DNA from: Microbulbifer hainanensis
Lineage (GTDB): Bacteria; Pseudomonadota; Gammaproteobacteria; Pseudomonadales; Cellvibrionaceae
Assembly: GCF_014904735.1 (NCBI RefSeq)
Contig: NZ_JACZCR010000020.1
Span: 124,001 to 188,000, forward strand
Length of the DNA stretch: 64,000 nucleotides
Direction: 5' to 3'
In this document: positions 36,588 to 45,767 of the stretch, one piece after another
Layout of the letters: each line of letters starts with the position of its first letter
Position numbering within the stretch: position 1 is the stretch's first letter
Program-made: the position numbers and the translations under genes
Notes under the pieces: model-generated
The model's database searches: none
Told to the model about the DNA's origin: nothing
The model's input: only the letters and a program-made list of their open reading frames with translations

Positions 36588-37942
36588 TCGAGCTGATCCC
36601 CCTGTTGATGTTCGCCGCAGTGTGCGCGGCGCTGATGTTCGGCTACCCGGTGGCGTTTACCCTCGGCGGCACGGCGCTGCTGGCGGCGGGACTGGGAATC
36701 GTCACCGGGATCTTCGACCCCGAATTGCTGCGGGCATTCCCCGACCGCCTCTACGGCATAATGCAGAACGGTACCCTGATGGCGGTGCCGCTGTTCGTAC
36801 TGATGGGCGTCATGCTCGAGCGGGCGCGGATCGCCGAAGAACTACTGGTGAACCTGGCCAAGGTGTTTTCCGGGGTGCGCGCGGGTATGGCGGTATCCGT
36901 GGTGGTGGTCGGTGCACTGCTCGCGGCCAGCACCGGCATCGTCGGCGCCACCGTGGTGACCATGGGGCTGATGTCCCTGCCAACAATGCTCAATCGCGGC
37001 TATTCACCGAAGTTAGCCACAGGAACCATCTGCGCAACCGGTACTTTGGGACAGATCATTCCTCCGTCCATCGCCCTGGTTCTGCTCGGCGACACCCTGT
37101 CGAACGCCTACCAGCAGGCCCAGCTGAACGCCGGCATTTTTAATCCGCAGCCGGTCAGCGTCGGCGACCTGTTTGTCGGCGCCATCGTACCGGGGCTGCT
37201 GCTGGTGCTGGCCTACATCCTCTATCTGCTGTTCGTCGCCCGGCACGAGCCGGCCGATGACGGCGAAGCGGAATCGGTCGACTACTTCCAGACCATCAAG
37301 AGCCTGGTGCCGCCCATCGCGCTGATGCTGCTGGTGCTCGGCTCGATTATCAGCGGCGCCGCCACCCCCACCGAGGCCGCCGCCGTCGGTGCCCTGGGTG
37401 CCGGCATCCTCGCCTACAGCCGCGGTGCGCTGAGCTGGGCGCGCGCCGGCGAAGTGGGGCAGAGCACCCTGCAGGTCACCGCGATGGTGTTCGCCATCCT
37501 GATTGGCGCCTCGCTGTTTTCCCTGGTGTTCCGCGGCTACCACGGCGAAGACATGGTCACCGGCCTGTTCCAGAGCCTGCCCGGCGGGGTGGTCGGCGCC
37601 ACCCTGCTGGTGATGGTGGTAATTTTCCTGCTCGGTTTCATTCTCGACTTTATCGAGATCACCTTCGTGGTGGTGCCAATCGTCGGCCCGGTGCTGCTGG
37701 CGATGGGCGTGGATCCGGTGTGGCTGGGCATCATGATCGCGCTGAACCTGCAGACCTCATTCCTGACGCCGCCATTCGGCTTTGCACTCTTTTACCTGCG
37801 CGGCGTGGCGCCGGTTGAGGTGGCGACCGGGGCCATCTACCGCGGGGTGATGCCCTTTATTGCGATCCAGCTGCTGGTCATGTGTGTGCTGGCAATGTGG
37901 CCGGCCCTGGCTACGTGGCTCCCTGGCCTGATGCAGTCCTGA
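36584..37942 (+). CDS. TRAP transporter large permease (DctM type)
   Basis: A 452-aa membrane protein with about twelve helices, the transport subunit of a Na+-driven TRAP system. Family blocks are FGYPVAFTLGGTALL, MAVPLFVLMGVMLERARIAEELL, ASTGIVGATVVTMGLMSLPTML, GTICATGTLGQIIPPSIALVLLG and SFLTPPFGFALFYLRG. The ATG at 36584 overlaps the small-subunit stop. No binding-protein gene is adjacent; a matching DctP-type gene lies at 45.8-46.9 kb. Confidence 0.94.
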   Translation: MIELIPLLMFAAVCAALMFGYPVAFTLGGTALLAAGLGIVTGIFDPELLRAFPDRLYGIMQNGTLMAVPLFVLMGVMLERARIAEELLVNLAKVFSGVRAGMAVSVVVVGALLAASTGIVGATVVTMGLMSLPTMLNRGYSPKLATGTICATGTLGQIIPPSIALVLLGDTLSNAYQQAQLNAGIFNPQPVSVGDLFVGAIVPGLLLVLAYILYLLFVARHEPADDGEAESVDYFQTIKSLVPPIALMLLVLGSIISGAATPTEAAAVGALGAGILAYSRGALSWARAGEVGQSTLQVTAMVFAILIGASLFSLVFRGYHGEDMVTGLFQSLPGGVVGATLLVMVVIFLLGFILDFIEITFVVVPIVGPVLLAMGVDPVWLGIMIALNLQTSFLTPPFGFALFYLRGVAPVEVATGAIYRGVMPFIAIQLLVMCVLAMWPALATWLPGLMQS

Positions 37943-37952
37943 CTTAGCTGAC

Positions 37953-37976
37953 TGCGCCCGGTCCCGGTCGGGCGCA
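37953..37976. repeat. Hairpin after the TRAP permease gene
   Basis: Inverted repeat TGCGCCCG (37953-37960) and CGGGCGCA (37969-37976), starting 11 bp after the stop codon. No T tract follows, so it may be a weak terminator or an mRNA-end hairpin. Confidence 0.5.
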
Positions 37977-38065
37977 CAGCACAGCTGGTCGCAATCGTGC
38001 CGACTTTGCATCCGATGCCGTTAACATGGACGTCTAATGACAAAAAGTAAGGGAATTACACCGCC

Positions 38066-38959
38066 ATGCTGGAAATCTCCAACCTCTCCAAGACCTACGA
38101 CAACGGCGTTCGCGCGCTCAACAACATCAGTCTGACAGTCCCCAAGGGCATGTTTGGCCTGCTGGGCCCGAACGGCGCCGGCAAGTCCTCACTGATGCGC
38201 ACCATCGCCACGCTGCAGCTGGCTGACAGCGGCACCATCCGCTTCAACGGGATCGACGTGGCCGCCAACCCGCAGCAGATCCGCGCCACGCTCGGCTACC
38301 TGCCACAGGATTTCGGCGTCTATCCGCGCATCAGTGCCGAGGACATGCTCGAGCATATGGCGGTGCTGAAGGGCATCGGCAACAAGAAGGAGCGCCGCGC
38401 GCTGGTGGCGGAACTGCTGCACCAGACCAACCTCTACAACGACCGCAAGAAAAATCTCAGCGGCTATTCCGGCGGCATGCGCCAGCGCTTCGGCATCGCC
38501 CAGGCACTGATCGGCGATCCGCAGCTCATTATCGTCGACGAGCCCACCGCCGGCCTCGACCCCCAGGAGCGCAACCGCTTCCACAACCTGCTGAGCGAAA
38601 TCGGCGAAAACGTGGTGGTGATACTGTCCACCCATATCGTCGAGGACGTGGCCGACCTGTGCCCGAACATGGCAATTCTCGCCGGTGGCCGCATCGTCGC
38701 CGGCGGCGAACCGGAAACCCTGGTGCAAGGCCTGCGCGGGAAGGTATGGCGGCGCGCCGTGGACAAGGCCGAACTAGAGCAGTGCCGCGCGCAGTTCGAC
38801 GTCATCTCCACCCGCCTGCTGGCCGGCCGCCACGTGGTCCACGTGCTAGCAGACGCGCAGCCCGGTGAGGGCTTCGAACCGCTGCAGCCGGACCTCGAAG
38901 ATGTCTACTTCTCCACCCTGTTCGGCGCCGAGCGCCAGGCTCTGGAAACGGCCGCCTGA
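38066..38959 (+). CDS. ABC transporter ATP-binding protein
   Basis: A 297-aa ATPase. Walker A is GPNGAGKSS, the Q loop is LGYLPQDFGVYP, the signature is LSGYSGGMRQRFGIAQAL, Walker B is LIIVDEPTAGLDP, and the H loop is LSTHIVED. It has a C-terminal extension after about residue 220. It resembles the exporter-type ATPases paired with ABC-2 permeases. The next gene, an ABC permease fused to a peptidase, starts 18 bp downstream and is the obvious partner. Confidence 0.93.
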   Translation: MLEISNLSKTYDNGVRALNNISLTVPKGMFGLLGPNGAGKSSLMRTIATLQLADSGTIRFNGIDVAANPQQIRATLGYLPQDFGVYPRISAEDMLEHMAVLKGIGNKKERRALVAELLHQTNLYNDRKKNLSGYSGGMRQRFGIAQALIGDPQLIIVDEPTAGLDPQERNRFHNLLSEIGENVVVILSTHIVEDVADLCPNMAILAGGRIVAGGEPETLVQGLRGKVWRRAVDKAELEQCRAQFDVISTRLLAGRHVVHVLADAQPGEGFEPLQPDLEDVYFSTLFGAERQALETAA

Positions 38960-38977
38960 GGCGGGGAGGGGACAGTC

Positions 38978-41900
38978 ATGTTGTTATCCATCGCGAAATT
39001 CGAGCTGCGCTACCAGCTGCGCCAGCCGGTGTTCTATGTCACCAGCCTGGTATTTTTCCTGCTCACCTTCGGCGCCACCACCGTCGACAATATCCAGATC
39101 GGCGGCGCCAACGGCGGCACCCTGATCAACTCTCCGTACGCGATCATGCAGACGCTGCTGGTGATGAGCGTATTCAGCATTTTCATTACCACCGCCTTTG
39201 CCGCCAACCCGGTGTTGCGCGATCGCGATATGAAAATGGACGGCATCGTCTTCAGCACGCCGATGAGCAAGTGGGACTACCTGCTCGGGCGCTTCAGCGG
39301 CTCATTTGCCGTTGCCTTCCTGGCCTTCTCGACCAGTGCCCTGGGGATGCTGCTAGGATCCTGGATGCCGTGGCTGGATCCGGAGCGGCTCGGACCGACC
39401 GATCTCTCCGTCTACCTGCAGACCCTGTTTGCGATGGTGCTGCCGACGATGCTGTTCTGTGCGGCGCTGTTTTTCAGCCTCGCGGCCATCACCCGCAGCA
39501 TCATGGCCACCTACCTGGGTCTGGTCGGCTTCCTGGTGCTGTATTTCACCAGCCAGAGCTTTATGAGCGAACCGGCTTACCGCGACATCGCCGCTCTGGC
39601 GGATCCCTTCGGCCTGGCGGCCTTCGAAACGGTCACCCGCTACTGGACCGCCTTCGATCGCAACACTTTGATGGTGCCGCTCGAGGGAGATTACCTGCTG
39701 AACCGGCTGCTGTGGCTCGGTGTCAGCCTGCTGCTGCTGTGGTTCGGCTTCCGCCGCTTTTCCTTCGCCGACCGCAAACCCTGGTGGTCGCGCCGCAAGG
39801 TAGCGCCGGCCGGGGAAGAACCACCGGAGCCCGCCAGGCGCGGTGCCCTGCCGCGGGTTGCGCCCAGCTTCGGCGCCGTCGCGACCTGGCAGCAGTTCCG
39901 CGCGCGCTGCGGCTTTGAGGTCAAAGCCGTGGTCAAGAGCCTGGCGTTCTGGGTGATTCTGGCGCTGGGCGTGTTCAATGTGCTCGGTGGCGCAGTCAAC
40001 CTGGAATCCTTCTTCGGCACTTCGGTATACCCGGTCACGCGCTCCATGGTCAACATGATCCAGGGGGCCTTCGGCCTGATCATGATGATCATCCTGATCT
40101 ACTATTCCGCCGAACTGGTGTGGCGCGAGCGCCAGGCCGGCTGCCACGAGATCATGGATGCGGTGCCCACACCCAGCTGGGTTTTCGTGGCGAGCAAATT
40201 TGTCGCCATGCTGGTGGTGCTCGCCGGCGTATTGGTCGCCAGCATGCTCACCACCATCTCGGTGCAGCTCGCCAAGGGCTATCTGGACCTGGAGCCGGGG
40301 CTCTACTTCTACGGCCTGTGGTACCAGTTCGCGATGCCGTTCTACCTGATGGCAGTGCTGTCGATCTTCGTGCAGGTGATCACCCGCAACAAGTTCCTCG
40401 GCATGCTGGTCATGGTGGGCTACCTCATCAGCACGATGGTGATGGACGGCCTCGGCTTTGAGCACAACCTCTACCAGTTCGCCGGCCGCACCGCGGCCCC
40501 CTATTCGGACATGAATGGCTACGGCCACTTCGAGGCCGGGCGGGCCTGGTTCGCCTTTTACTGGGCCTGCTTCAGCCTGGTGTTGGCGGTACTCAGCTAT
40601 GGCCTGTGGCAGCGGGGCACGCTGGAACCCCTGGCGCGGCGCCTGCGCGCCCTGCGCTTCCAGCTCGGCTGGCCCAGCCGCGCCCTCAGCGCCGCGGCAC
40701 TGCTGCTGTTTATCGCCAGCGGCAGCTTTATCTTCTACAACACCAATATTCTCAACGAGTATGAAACCAGCAAGGATCGGGAACAGCTGGCCGCGGATTA
40801 CGAGAAAAAGTACAAAACCTACGCCGACATGCCGCTGCCGCGCATTACCGATGTGAAGGCAGACGTGGACATATTCCCGGATGAGCGCCGCTACGATGTG
40901 CGCGGCAGCTATCGCCTGGTCAACAAGTCCGGGAAATCCATCAGTGAAGTTCTGGTCGGCCTGGACCGCGGCCTCACCGTCAACCGGCTGGCGCTGAGCG
41001 GTGGTGCGCTGCGCGAAACCGACGCGCGCTTCGGCTATCGCTTTTTCGACCTGGAGCAGCCGCTGGCGCCGGGCCAGAGCCTCACTCTGGACTTCGACCT
41101 GAGCCGCATCAACCACGGCTTCGTAAACTCCGGCTCGTCCACCACGCTGGTGGGCAACGGGACCTTCTTCAACAACATGGAGTCATTCCCGTTCATCGGC
41201 TACAACAGCGGCATGGAGCTGACCGACCGCCACCTGCGCAAGAAGTACGACCTGCCGCCGCCGCAGCGGATGCCCAAGCTCGAGGACAGCAGTCACTACC
41301 ACGAGTCCTATCTGCGCAGTGACTCCGACTGGGTGAATTTCGAAACCACGGTCAGCACCAAGGCCGGGCAGATCGCGCTGGCACCGGGCTACCTGCAGAA
41401 AGACTGGGAAGAGGGCGGCCGCCACTACTTCCACTACAAGATGGATGCGCCCATCCACAACTTCTTTTCCTATCTGTCGGCGGACTATACGGTGGCCAGG
41501 GACCACTGGAAGGACGTCTCGATCGAGGTCTACCACCACAAACCCCACGCCTATAACGTGGAGCGCATGATCGACAGCGTGAAGAAGTCCCTGGATTACT
41601 TCAGCGAGGCGTTCAGCCCGTATCAGTACCGGCAGCTGCGAATCGTCGAGTTCCCCGGCTATGAGACCTTCGCCCAGTCGTTCCCCAATACGGTGCCTTA
41701 TTCCGAGGCGATCGGCTTTATCGCCGACCTGCGCGACCCGGACAAGATCGATTACGTCTTCTACGTCACCGCGCACGAGGTCGCACACCAGTGGTGGGCG
41801 CATCAGTTAGTCGGCGCCAACGTACAGGGCGCGACGGTGCTGTCGGAAACCCTGGCCCAATACTCCGCCCTGATGGTGATGGAGCGGGAATACGGCCCGG

Positions 41901-42562
41901 AGAAGATCCGCAAATTCCTCAAGTACGAACTGGACCGCTACCTGAGCGCCCGCGGTAGCGAAGTGCTGCAGGAATTGCCACTGGCGCGCAACGAGGACCA
42001 GGCCTACATCCACTACCGCAAGGGCTCGGTGGCCATGTACGCGTTGAAGGACGCCCTCGGTGAGGATGTCGTCAACGCGGCGCTGGCGGAACTATTGAAG
42101 GAAAAGGGCTTCTCCAGTGATCCATACCCGACAAGCCTCGACCTGGTCGCCCAGCTGCGCGCCCGCGCCAGCGCCGCACAACAGGAGCTGATCACCGATA
42201 TGCTGGAGCGGGTTGTGCTGTTTGACCTCAAGGTCGGCAAGGCCACAGCGGAGCAGCTGGACAACGGCCACTATCGGGTGGCGCTGGAAGTGGACGCGCA
42301 CAAGTTCGAAGCGGACGGCGAGGGGCAGGAACACGAAATTCCCCTCGATAACCGTTTTGATATTGCCATTTTCAGCGAAGATCCCGACAAAAACCCGGAT
42401 CCGGAGAATGTCCTCTATTTCGCCAAGCACGAAATCACCCAGGACAAGACCCTGCTGGAATTCGAGGTAGAGAAGAAACCGGCGGTGGTGGGTGTGGATC
42501 CCTATATCAAGATGATCGACAAGAACCCCGACGACAACCTGCTGGCGGTGGAGACACTCTAG
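38978..42562 (+). CDS. ABC permease fused to an M1-like zinc peptidase
   Basis: A 1194-aa two-part protein. Residues 1-about 585 form a membrane domain with two sets of helices (about 15-265 and 325-585) separated by a cytoplasmic linker, as in ABC-2 permeases. Residues about 600-1194 form an M1/gluzincin-like peptidase, presumably extracytoplasmic. It has HEVAHQWWAH at 933-942 with the third-ligand Glu in LSETLAQYSALM. The spacing from the second His to that Glu is 19 residues, one more than in classical M1. I see no GAMEN exopeptidase motif; the position has PYSEAIGFIAD. Substrate unknown. Similar fusions exist in other proteobacteria. Confidence 0.88.
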   Translation: MLLSIAKFELRYQLRQPVFYVTSLVFFLLTFGATTVDNIQIGGANGGTLINSPYAIMQTLLVMSVFSIFITTAFAANPVLRDRDMKMDGIVFSTPMSKWDYLLGRFSGSFAVAFLAFSTSALGMLLGSWMPWLDPERLGPTDLSVYLQTLFAMVLPTMLFCAALFFSLAAITRSIMATYLGLVGFLVLYFTSQSFMSEPAYRDIAALADPFGLAAFETVTRYWTAFDRNTLMVPLEGDYLLNRLLWLGVSLLLLWFGFRRFSFADRKPWWSRRKVAPAGEEPPEPARRGALPRVAPSFGAVATWQQFRARCGFEVKAVVKSLAFWVILALGVFNVLGGAVNLESFFGTSVYPVTRSMVNMIQGAFGLIMMIILIYYSAELVWRERQAGCHEIMDAVPTPSWVFVASKFVAMLVVLAGVLVASMLTTISVQLAKGYLDLEPGLYFYGLWYQFAMPFYLMAVLSIFVQVITRNKFLGMLVMVGYLISTMVMDGLGFEHNLYQFAGRTAAPYSDMNGYGHFEAGRAWFAFYWACFSLVLAVLSYGLWQRGTLEPLARRLRALRFQLGWPSRALSAAALLLFIASGSFIFYNTNILNEYETSKDREQLAADYEKKYKTYADMPLPRITDVKADVDIFPDERRYDVRGSYRLVNKSGKSISEVLVGLDRGLTVNRLALSGGALRETDARFGYRFFDLEQPLAPGQSLTLDFDLSRINHGFVNSGSSTTLVGNGTFFNNMESFPFIGYNSGMELTDRHLRKKYDLPPPQRMPKLEDSSHYHESYLRSDSDWVNFETTVSTKAGQIALAPGYLQKDWEEGGRHYFHYKMDAPIHNFFSYLSADYTVARDHWKDVSIEVYHHKPHAYNVERMIDSVKKSLDYFSEAFSPYQYRQLRIVEFPGYETFAQSFPNTVPYSEAIGFIADLRDPDKIDYVFYVTAHEVAHQWWAHQLVGANVQGATVLSETLAQYSALMVMEREYGPEKIRKFLKYELDRYLSARGSEVLQELPLARNEDQAYIHYRKGSVAMYALKDALGEDVVNAALAELLKEKGFSSDPYPTSLDLVAQLRARASAAQQELITDMLERVVLFDLKVGKATAEQLDNGHYRVALEVDAHKFEADGEGQEHEIPLDNRFDIAIFSEDPDKNPDPENVLYFAKHEITQDKTLLEFEVEKKPAVVGVDPYIKMIDKNPDDNLLAVETL

Positions 42563-42568
42563 GAGGTT

Positions 42569-42687
42569 ACTGAATAAAGTCATCCGCGACTTTATTCAGT
42601 CCGGGTTTGCGGCGCATGTCCGGAAACCCCCACAACAAATCAAGCACTTACGCTCTCGACTTGCGACCCGGCCCTCCATGGCCGGGT
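42569..42687. repeat. Cluster of three inverted repeats
   Basis: Right after the fusion gene stop. (1) Perfect 13-bp arms ACTGAATAAAGTC (42569-42581) and GACTTTATTCAGT (42588-42600), loop ATCCGC. (2) GGGTTT (42603-42608) and AAACCC (42624-42629) with an inner CGG/CCG. (3) ACCCGGCC (42666-42673) and GGCCGGGT (42680-42687). None has a clear T tract. The first is probably a transcription-end hairpin; the three together could be a small structured RNA. The rest of the 281-bp gap before yciA shows only a -10-like TAGAAT at 42788-42793. Confidence 0.6.
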
Positions 42688-42843
42688 TAGCAGGCATACG
42701 CCACCCCACGGGCGCGGTGCGCCTCCGGGGGCCGGCCAAGTGTAAAGAGCAGCGGCTCAGACTGGCTAATTACTGGTCAACCTGTGCTAGAATGCGCCAC
42801 CCGCAAATCGCACCCAATAAATCTAACAATTCGTGAGCAGTTG

Positions 42844-43233
42844 ATGTCCGCACTTGATGAAGAACCACAACCCTCTGGCACCCTGACGCTGCAGACGCAG
42901 ACGATGCCCCGCGACACCAATCCCCAGGGAGACGTGTTTGCCGGCTGGTTGATGTCGCAGATGGATGTGGCCGGTGCCATTCTGGCCCAGGGCATTGCCC
43001 GCGGGCGCGTCACCACCGTCGCCGTCGGCAGCATGGTTTTCCTGCGCCCGGTACCCGTGGGTTCCACCGTCAGCTGTTACGCCGAGGCCACCGAAGTGGG
43101 GCGCTCTTCCATCCGCACCATGGTGGAAGTCTGGCTGACCCGGGTGGACTCCGGCGAGCAGGTAAAAGTCACCGAGGGCGAGTTCGTGTTCGTGGCCATC
43201 GATGACCGCGGCAATACGCGGCCACTGCCTTAG
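42844..43233 (+). CDS. yciA: Acyl-CoA thioesterase YciA
   Basis: A 129-aa hotdog-fold thioesterase that hydrolyses acyl-CoAs. The diagnostic region is MPRDTNPQGDVFAGWLMSQMDVAGAI with the catalytic Asp/Gly pair, followed by AVGSMVFLRPVPVGSTVSCY and a C-terminal GEFVFVAIDDRGNTRPLP. The ATG at 42844 gives the normal family length; the frame is open 60 nt upstream. Confidence 0.93.
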   Translation: MSALDEEPQPSGTLTLQTQTMPRDTNPQGDVFAGWLMSQMDVAGAILAQGIARGRVTTVAVGSMVFLRPVPVGSTVSCYAEATEVGRSSIRTMVEVWLTRVDSGEQVKVTEGEFVFVAIDDRGNTRPLP

Positions 43234-43445
43234 TCTCACCGACATTGGCGATTGAGCGCGCAGCGGGGCAACCCGCTGACTCGCTGCGCACCGGCCGATC
43301 TATACCGCTCCGGCCAGCCGCAGATGCATTTGATGCTATCGCATCTGCTCGGGCTTATTTATTCGAAAAAATTTGACCGCCACCATGTTATCCGACGCAT
43401 GCCGGACCGGGTGCACTGCCTAGTGCCCGCTCTTTTCTGTTATTA

Positions 43446-45200
43446 ATGCCAGCCGTGGCCCAACTGGGCATCGGCGGCTTTGACTCCGGAAAGTATCGCG
43501 ATACGATCACACCGCCTACACAATCAAAATCAGACACGGATATGTCTTTTTCTAGCCTTACGGATAATCAGGGCAATCGCTATTTGCTCTCATTGGGCCA
43601 CAGACTCCAGCCCATAGATGCCATCGAATTCCAGCAAGCTGTACAGGCCCTGGAGCGGATCGATGCCGAACAGCTTTTCACTGCCGAACGCGAAATATTC
43701 CACTTTCAAAATACTGATCTCTACCAGCAGCTCGAAAGGCGCCTGGGCAAAAACTGGCGGTCGGCACGCGAGACGGAATTGAACCTGCATTCCCCGGTAG
43801 GAACCTTTCCGGGCAGATGGGCGATCATCCTCGATGCCATCTACCATGGCGACCTGAGATTCACTAAGGTTGCCGCCCACAAGGAAGAGCAGCCACCTAG
43901 CCCCGAAGAGGACAATCGCGGAATACTGCGGGTTAAGATCCGCCAGGCACTGTCCGCCATTGTAGTCCAGGAGAAGGCAGAAACCGCACGCCACTCGACA
44001 CTGCTCAGCGGTGAAACACCGACCACCCGCGCCTTGATCTACGGAGGTGCTTTCCTCACCGGCCTGTGGAACGCCGGAACAGACTTCGCCCAATGGCTCA
44101 AGGAAGTCAACGACGTTACCAACCCCCTGCAACGCAGTTTGCGTGGCATACATTCAAGCTTCCGGGCTCTGCAGCGCAACAGCGAAACCGGAGAAGACCT
44201 GCTCGCAGCGCTAGAAGATGAAGTGCTGGCAGCGGAAAAGCGCGAACTGGTGCAAGTACTGGGCTTCGACCCCACTGCAATTACCCGGGAACAATTCCAC
44301 CGGGCCACGGAAATGGCCGACTTTATCTGGGATGACCCGGCCCTGCAGGTCGACATCAGGCAATTCGTTAAGGATTACGTCAAAGCCCAGCACCCCATAG
44401 AGATTACGGAGTTTTCCGGCGCAGCGGCCTTTGAAGTTCTGTTCACCATCCTACTGACGGCAGTCACCGCGGGTACCGGCCTCGCAGCGAGCGCCGCCGG
44501 CCAGGCCCGGCACTTTGCCAAGTTTCGCAAGGTGGGCGATTTGTTGATGGAGTTTGCTGAGCAGACAAAGAAAATTCAGCGGCGATTGCGGCGCAATGGG
44601 ACCAAAGTAAATAGCACAGCAAAACCATCCTTCGACGGCCTTCCTGTAGAAGATATTGAAGGTAGTGTAAAAACCAAATATAGCCCAACCAGAAAGGGGG
44701 TTATTACCGAAATAAAAAATCGCAAAGAGCCCTCCTCAAATTCATTACAAACAAACCCTGAAAATATTCGGGCAGCCTCAAAACATTGGGATAATGAGAA
44801 GGCCTCAAAATTTAAAGACGCTGATGATTTTTATGAGTCCGTTGGATATAAGGACTACGATAGTCATCTTAGGGGTATTGATTTTGACCAGGATGTAGAA
44901 GTCATTGAGATAAAAAAAGGCGATAAACTATATCAATATTCTTATCTCGATAGAAAGACAGGGGAACCCAAAGTTGGCAGCTATTTCTATAGCAATAGAT
45001 CAGTTGACGTTTCTAAGTTAGGTTTTGATGTTGACGGAAGGGAAATGATAGAGTTAGAAGTATTGGAGGATGCTAAAATATTGCAATCCAGAGCAGCAAA
45101 CATCGAAGACTGGAATGATTCTGGGAAAATATTCCCCGGCGGAGAATCGCAGCTGTTCAATCCAAACCTAAATCTAAGCTCACCAAAAATAGTAGAATAA
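43446..45200 (+). CDS. Polymorphic toxin, C-terminal domain of toxin type 46
   Basis: A 584-aa protein. Residues 1-about 310 are charged and unrecognised. A hydrophobic stretch (FEVLFTILLTAVTAGTGLAAS, about 325-350) followed by GQARHFAKFRKVGDLLMEFAE is typical of the segment before C-terminal toxin domains. The last 120-150 residues (from about 440) carry HLRGIDF, a VxxIxxGDKLYQYSY strand, GSYFYSNRSVD, ILQSRAANIEDWND and FPGGESQLFNPN. I recognise this pattern as polymorphic toxin type 46; its activity is not established to my knowledge. From about 44640 on, base composition turns AT-rich, unlike the GC-rich first two-thirds. No ribosome site is clear at the start; ATG 43542 is an alternative. 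Confidence 0.72.
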   Translation: MPAVAQLGIGGFDSGKYRDTITPPTQSKSDTDMSFSSLTDNQGNRYLLSLGHRLQPIDAIEFQQAVQALERIDAEQLFTAEREIFHFQNTDLYQQLERRLGKNWRSARETELNLHSPVGTFPGRWAIILDAIYHGDLRFTKVAAHKEEQPPSPEEDNRGILRVKIRQALSAIVVQEKAETARHSTLLSGETPTTRALIYGGAFLTGLWNAGTDFAQWLKEVNDVTNPLQRSLRGIHSSFRALQRNSETGEDLLAALEDEVLAAEKRELVQVLGFDPTAITREQFHRATEMADFIWDDPALQVDIRQFVKDYVKAQHPIEITEFSGAAAFEVLFTILLTAVTAGTGLAASAAGQARHFAKFRKVGDLLMEFAEQTKKIQRRLRRNGTKVNSTAKPSFDGLPVEDIEGSVKTKYSPTRKGVITEIKNRKEPSSNSLQTNPENIRAASKHWDNEKASKFKDADDFYESVGYKDYDSHLRGIDFDQDVEVIEIKKGDKLYQYSYLDRKTGEPKVGSYFYSNRSVDVSKLGFDVDGREMIELEVLEDAKILQSRAANIEDWNDSGKIFPGGESQLFNPNLNLSSPKIVE

Positions 45201-45202
45201 CC

Positions 45203-45613
45203 ATGACCACAACGAAAGATGTGATTTCAAATTTTGAAGGCCTTGACCTATCGGAGTTCAAGGCCGATAAAATCGGAAAAAATTCTTTGAGATATCATGT
45301 CGATAATAATACTTTTTCTAACATTCTTTGCATAAGGGTGAACTCTGGAGAAAATCAATTTAATTTGAACCTGAAAAAACAATTGCCAATTGATGATATT
45401 ATTAGAGAGTTGGGCAATTATTCTAACTATTACAGCTTTAGAGATGATATTACAGAGATTAAATTTGAACATAAAATAAATGGCAGAGTGATAGCTATAT
45501 TGATCGACGGGAAGATCAGCGCGATAAACGGAGGGAATATTACAGTTCTAAATCCAAAAGGCGAAGAAAAGACGCACGCGCCATATCTAGTTGATTGCCT
45601 GACAATTTATTGA
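45203..45613 (+). CDS. Putative immunity protein for the adjacent toxin
   Basis: A 136-aa protein whose ATG lies 2 nt after the toxin stop. It has no signal peptide or membrane helix, so it is probably cytosolic. It is rich in Asn, Ile, Asp and Lys. I recognise no named immunity family. The role is inferred from position, size and the shared AT-rich composition with the toxin end. The 154 bp downstream are AT-rich and show nothing recognisable. Confidence 0.6.
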   Translation: MTTTKDVISNFEGLDLSEFKADKIGKNSLRYHVDNNTFSNILCIRVNSGENQFNLNLKKQLPIDDIIRELGNYSNYYSFRDDITEIKFEHKINGRVIAILIDGKISAINGGNITVLNPKGEEKTHAPYLVDCLTIY

Positions 45614-45767
45614 CTTTTTCCACCTCCTGTCACAGAACAATTAAATAAACTTTGAGAGACCATTGAAATCAATAAGATGGTGCTCAGAATCGAGTGTCAT
45701 TTTTAATAGAAGTAAAAAATAACAAACAATTCTAAACACTACCTTGTGTTTTTGCTTCCGGCAGTTA

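Noticed and set aside
42569..42600. 13-bp palindrome considered as a Rho-independent terminator
   Set aside because: No T tract on either strand after the stem; reported as a repeat instead.
43252..43446. 64-codon frame ahead of the toxin gene, considered as a frameshifted N-terminus
   Set aside because: No ribosome site, no sequence like toxin delivery domains, and the toxin ATG overlaps its stop by only 1 nt, which is not evidence of a frameshift.
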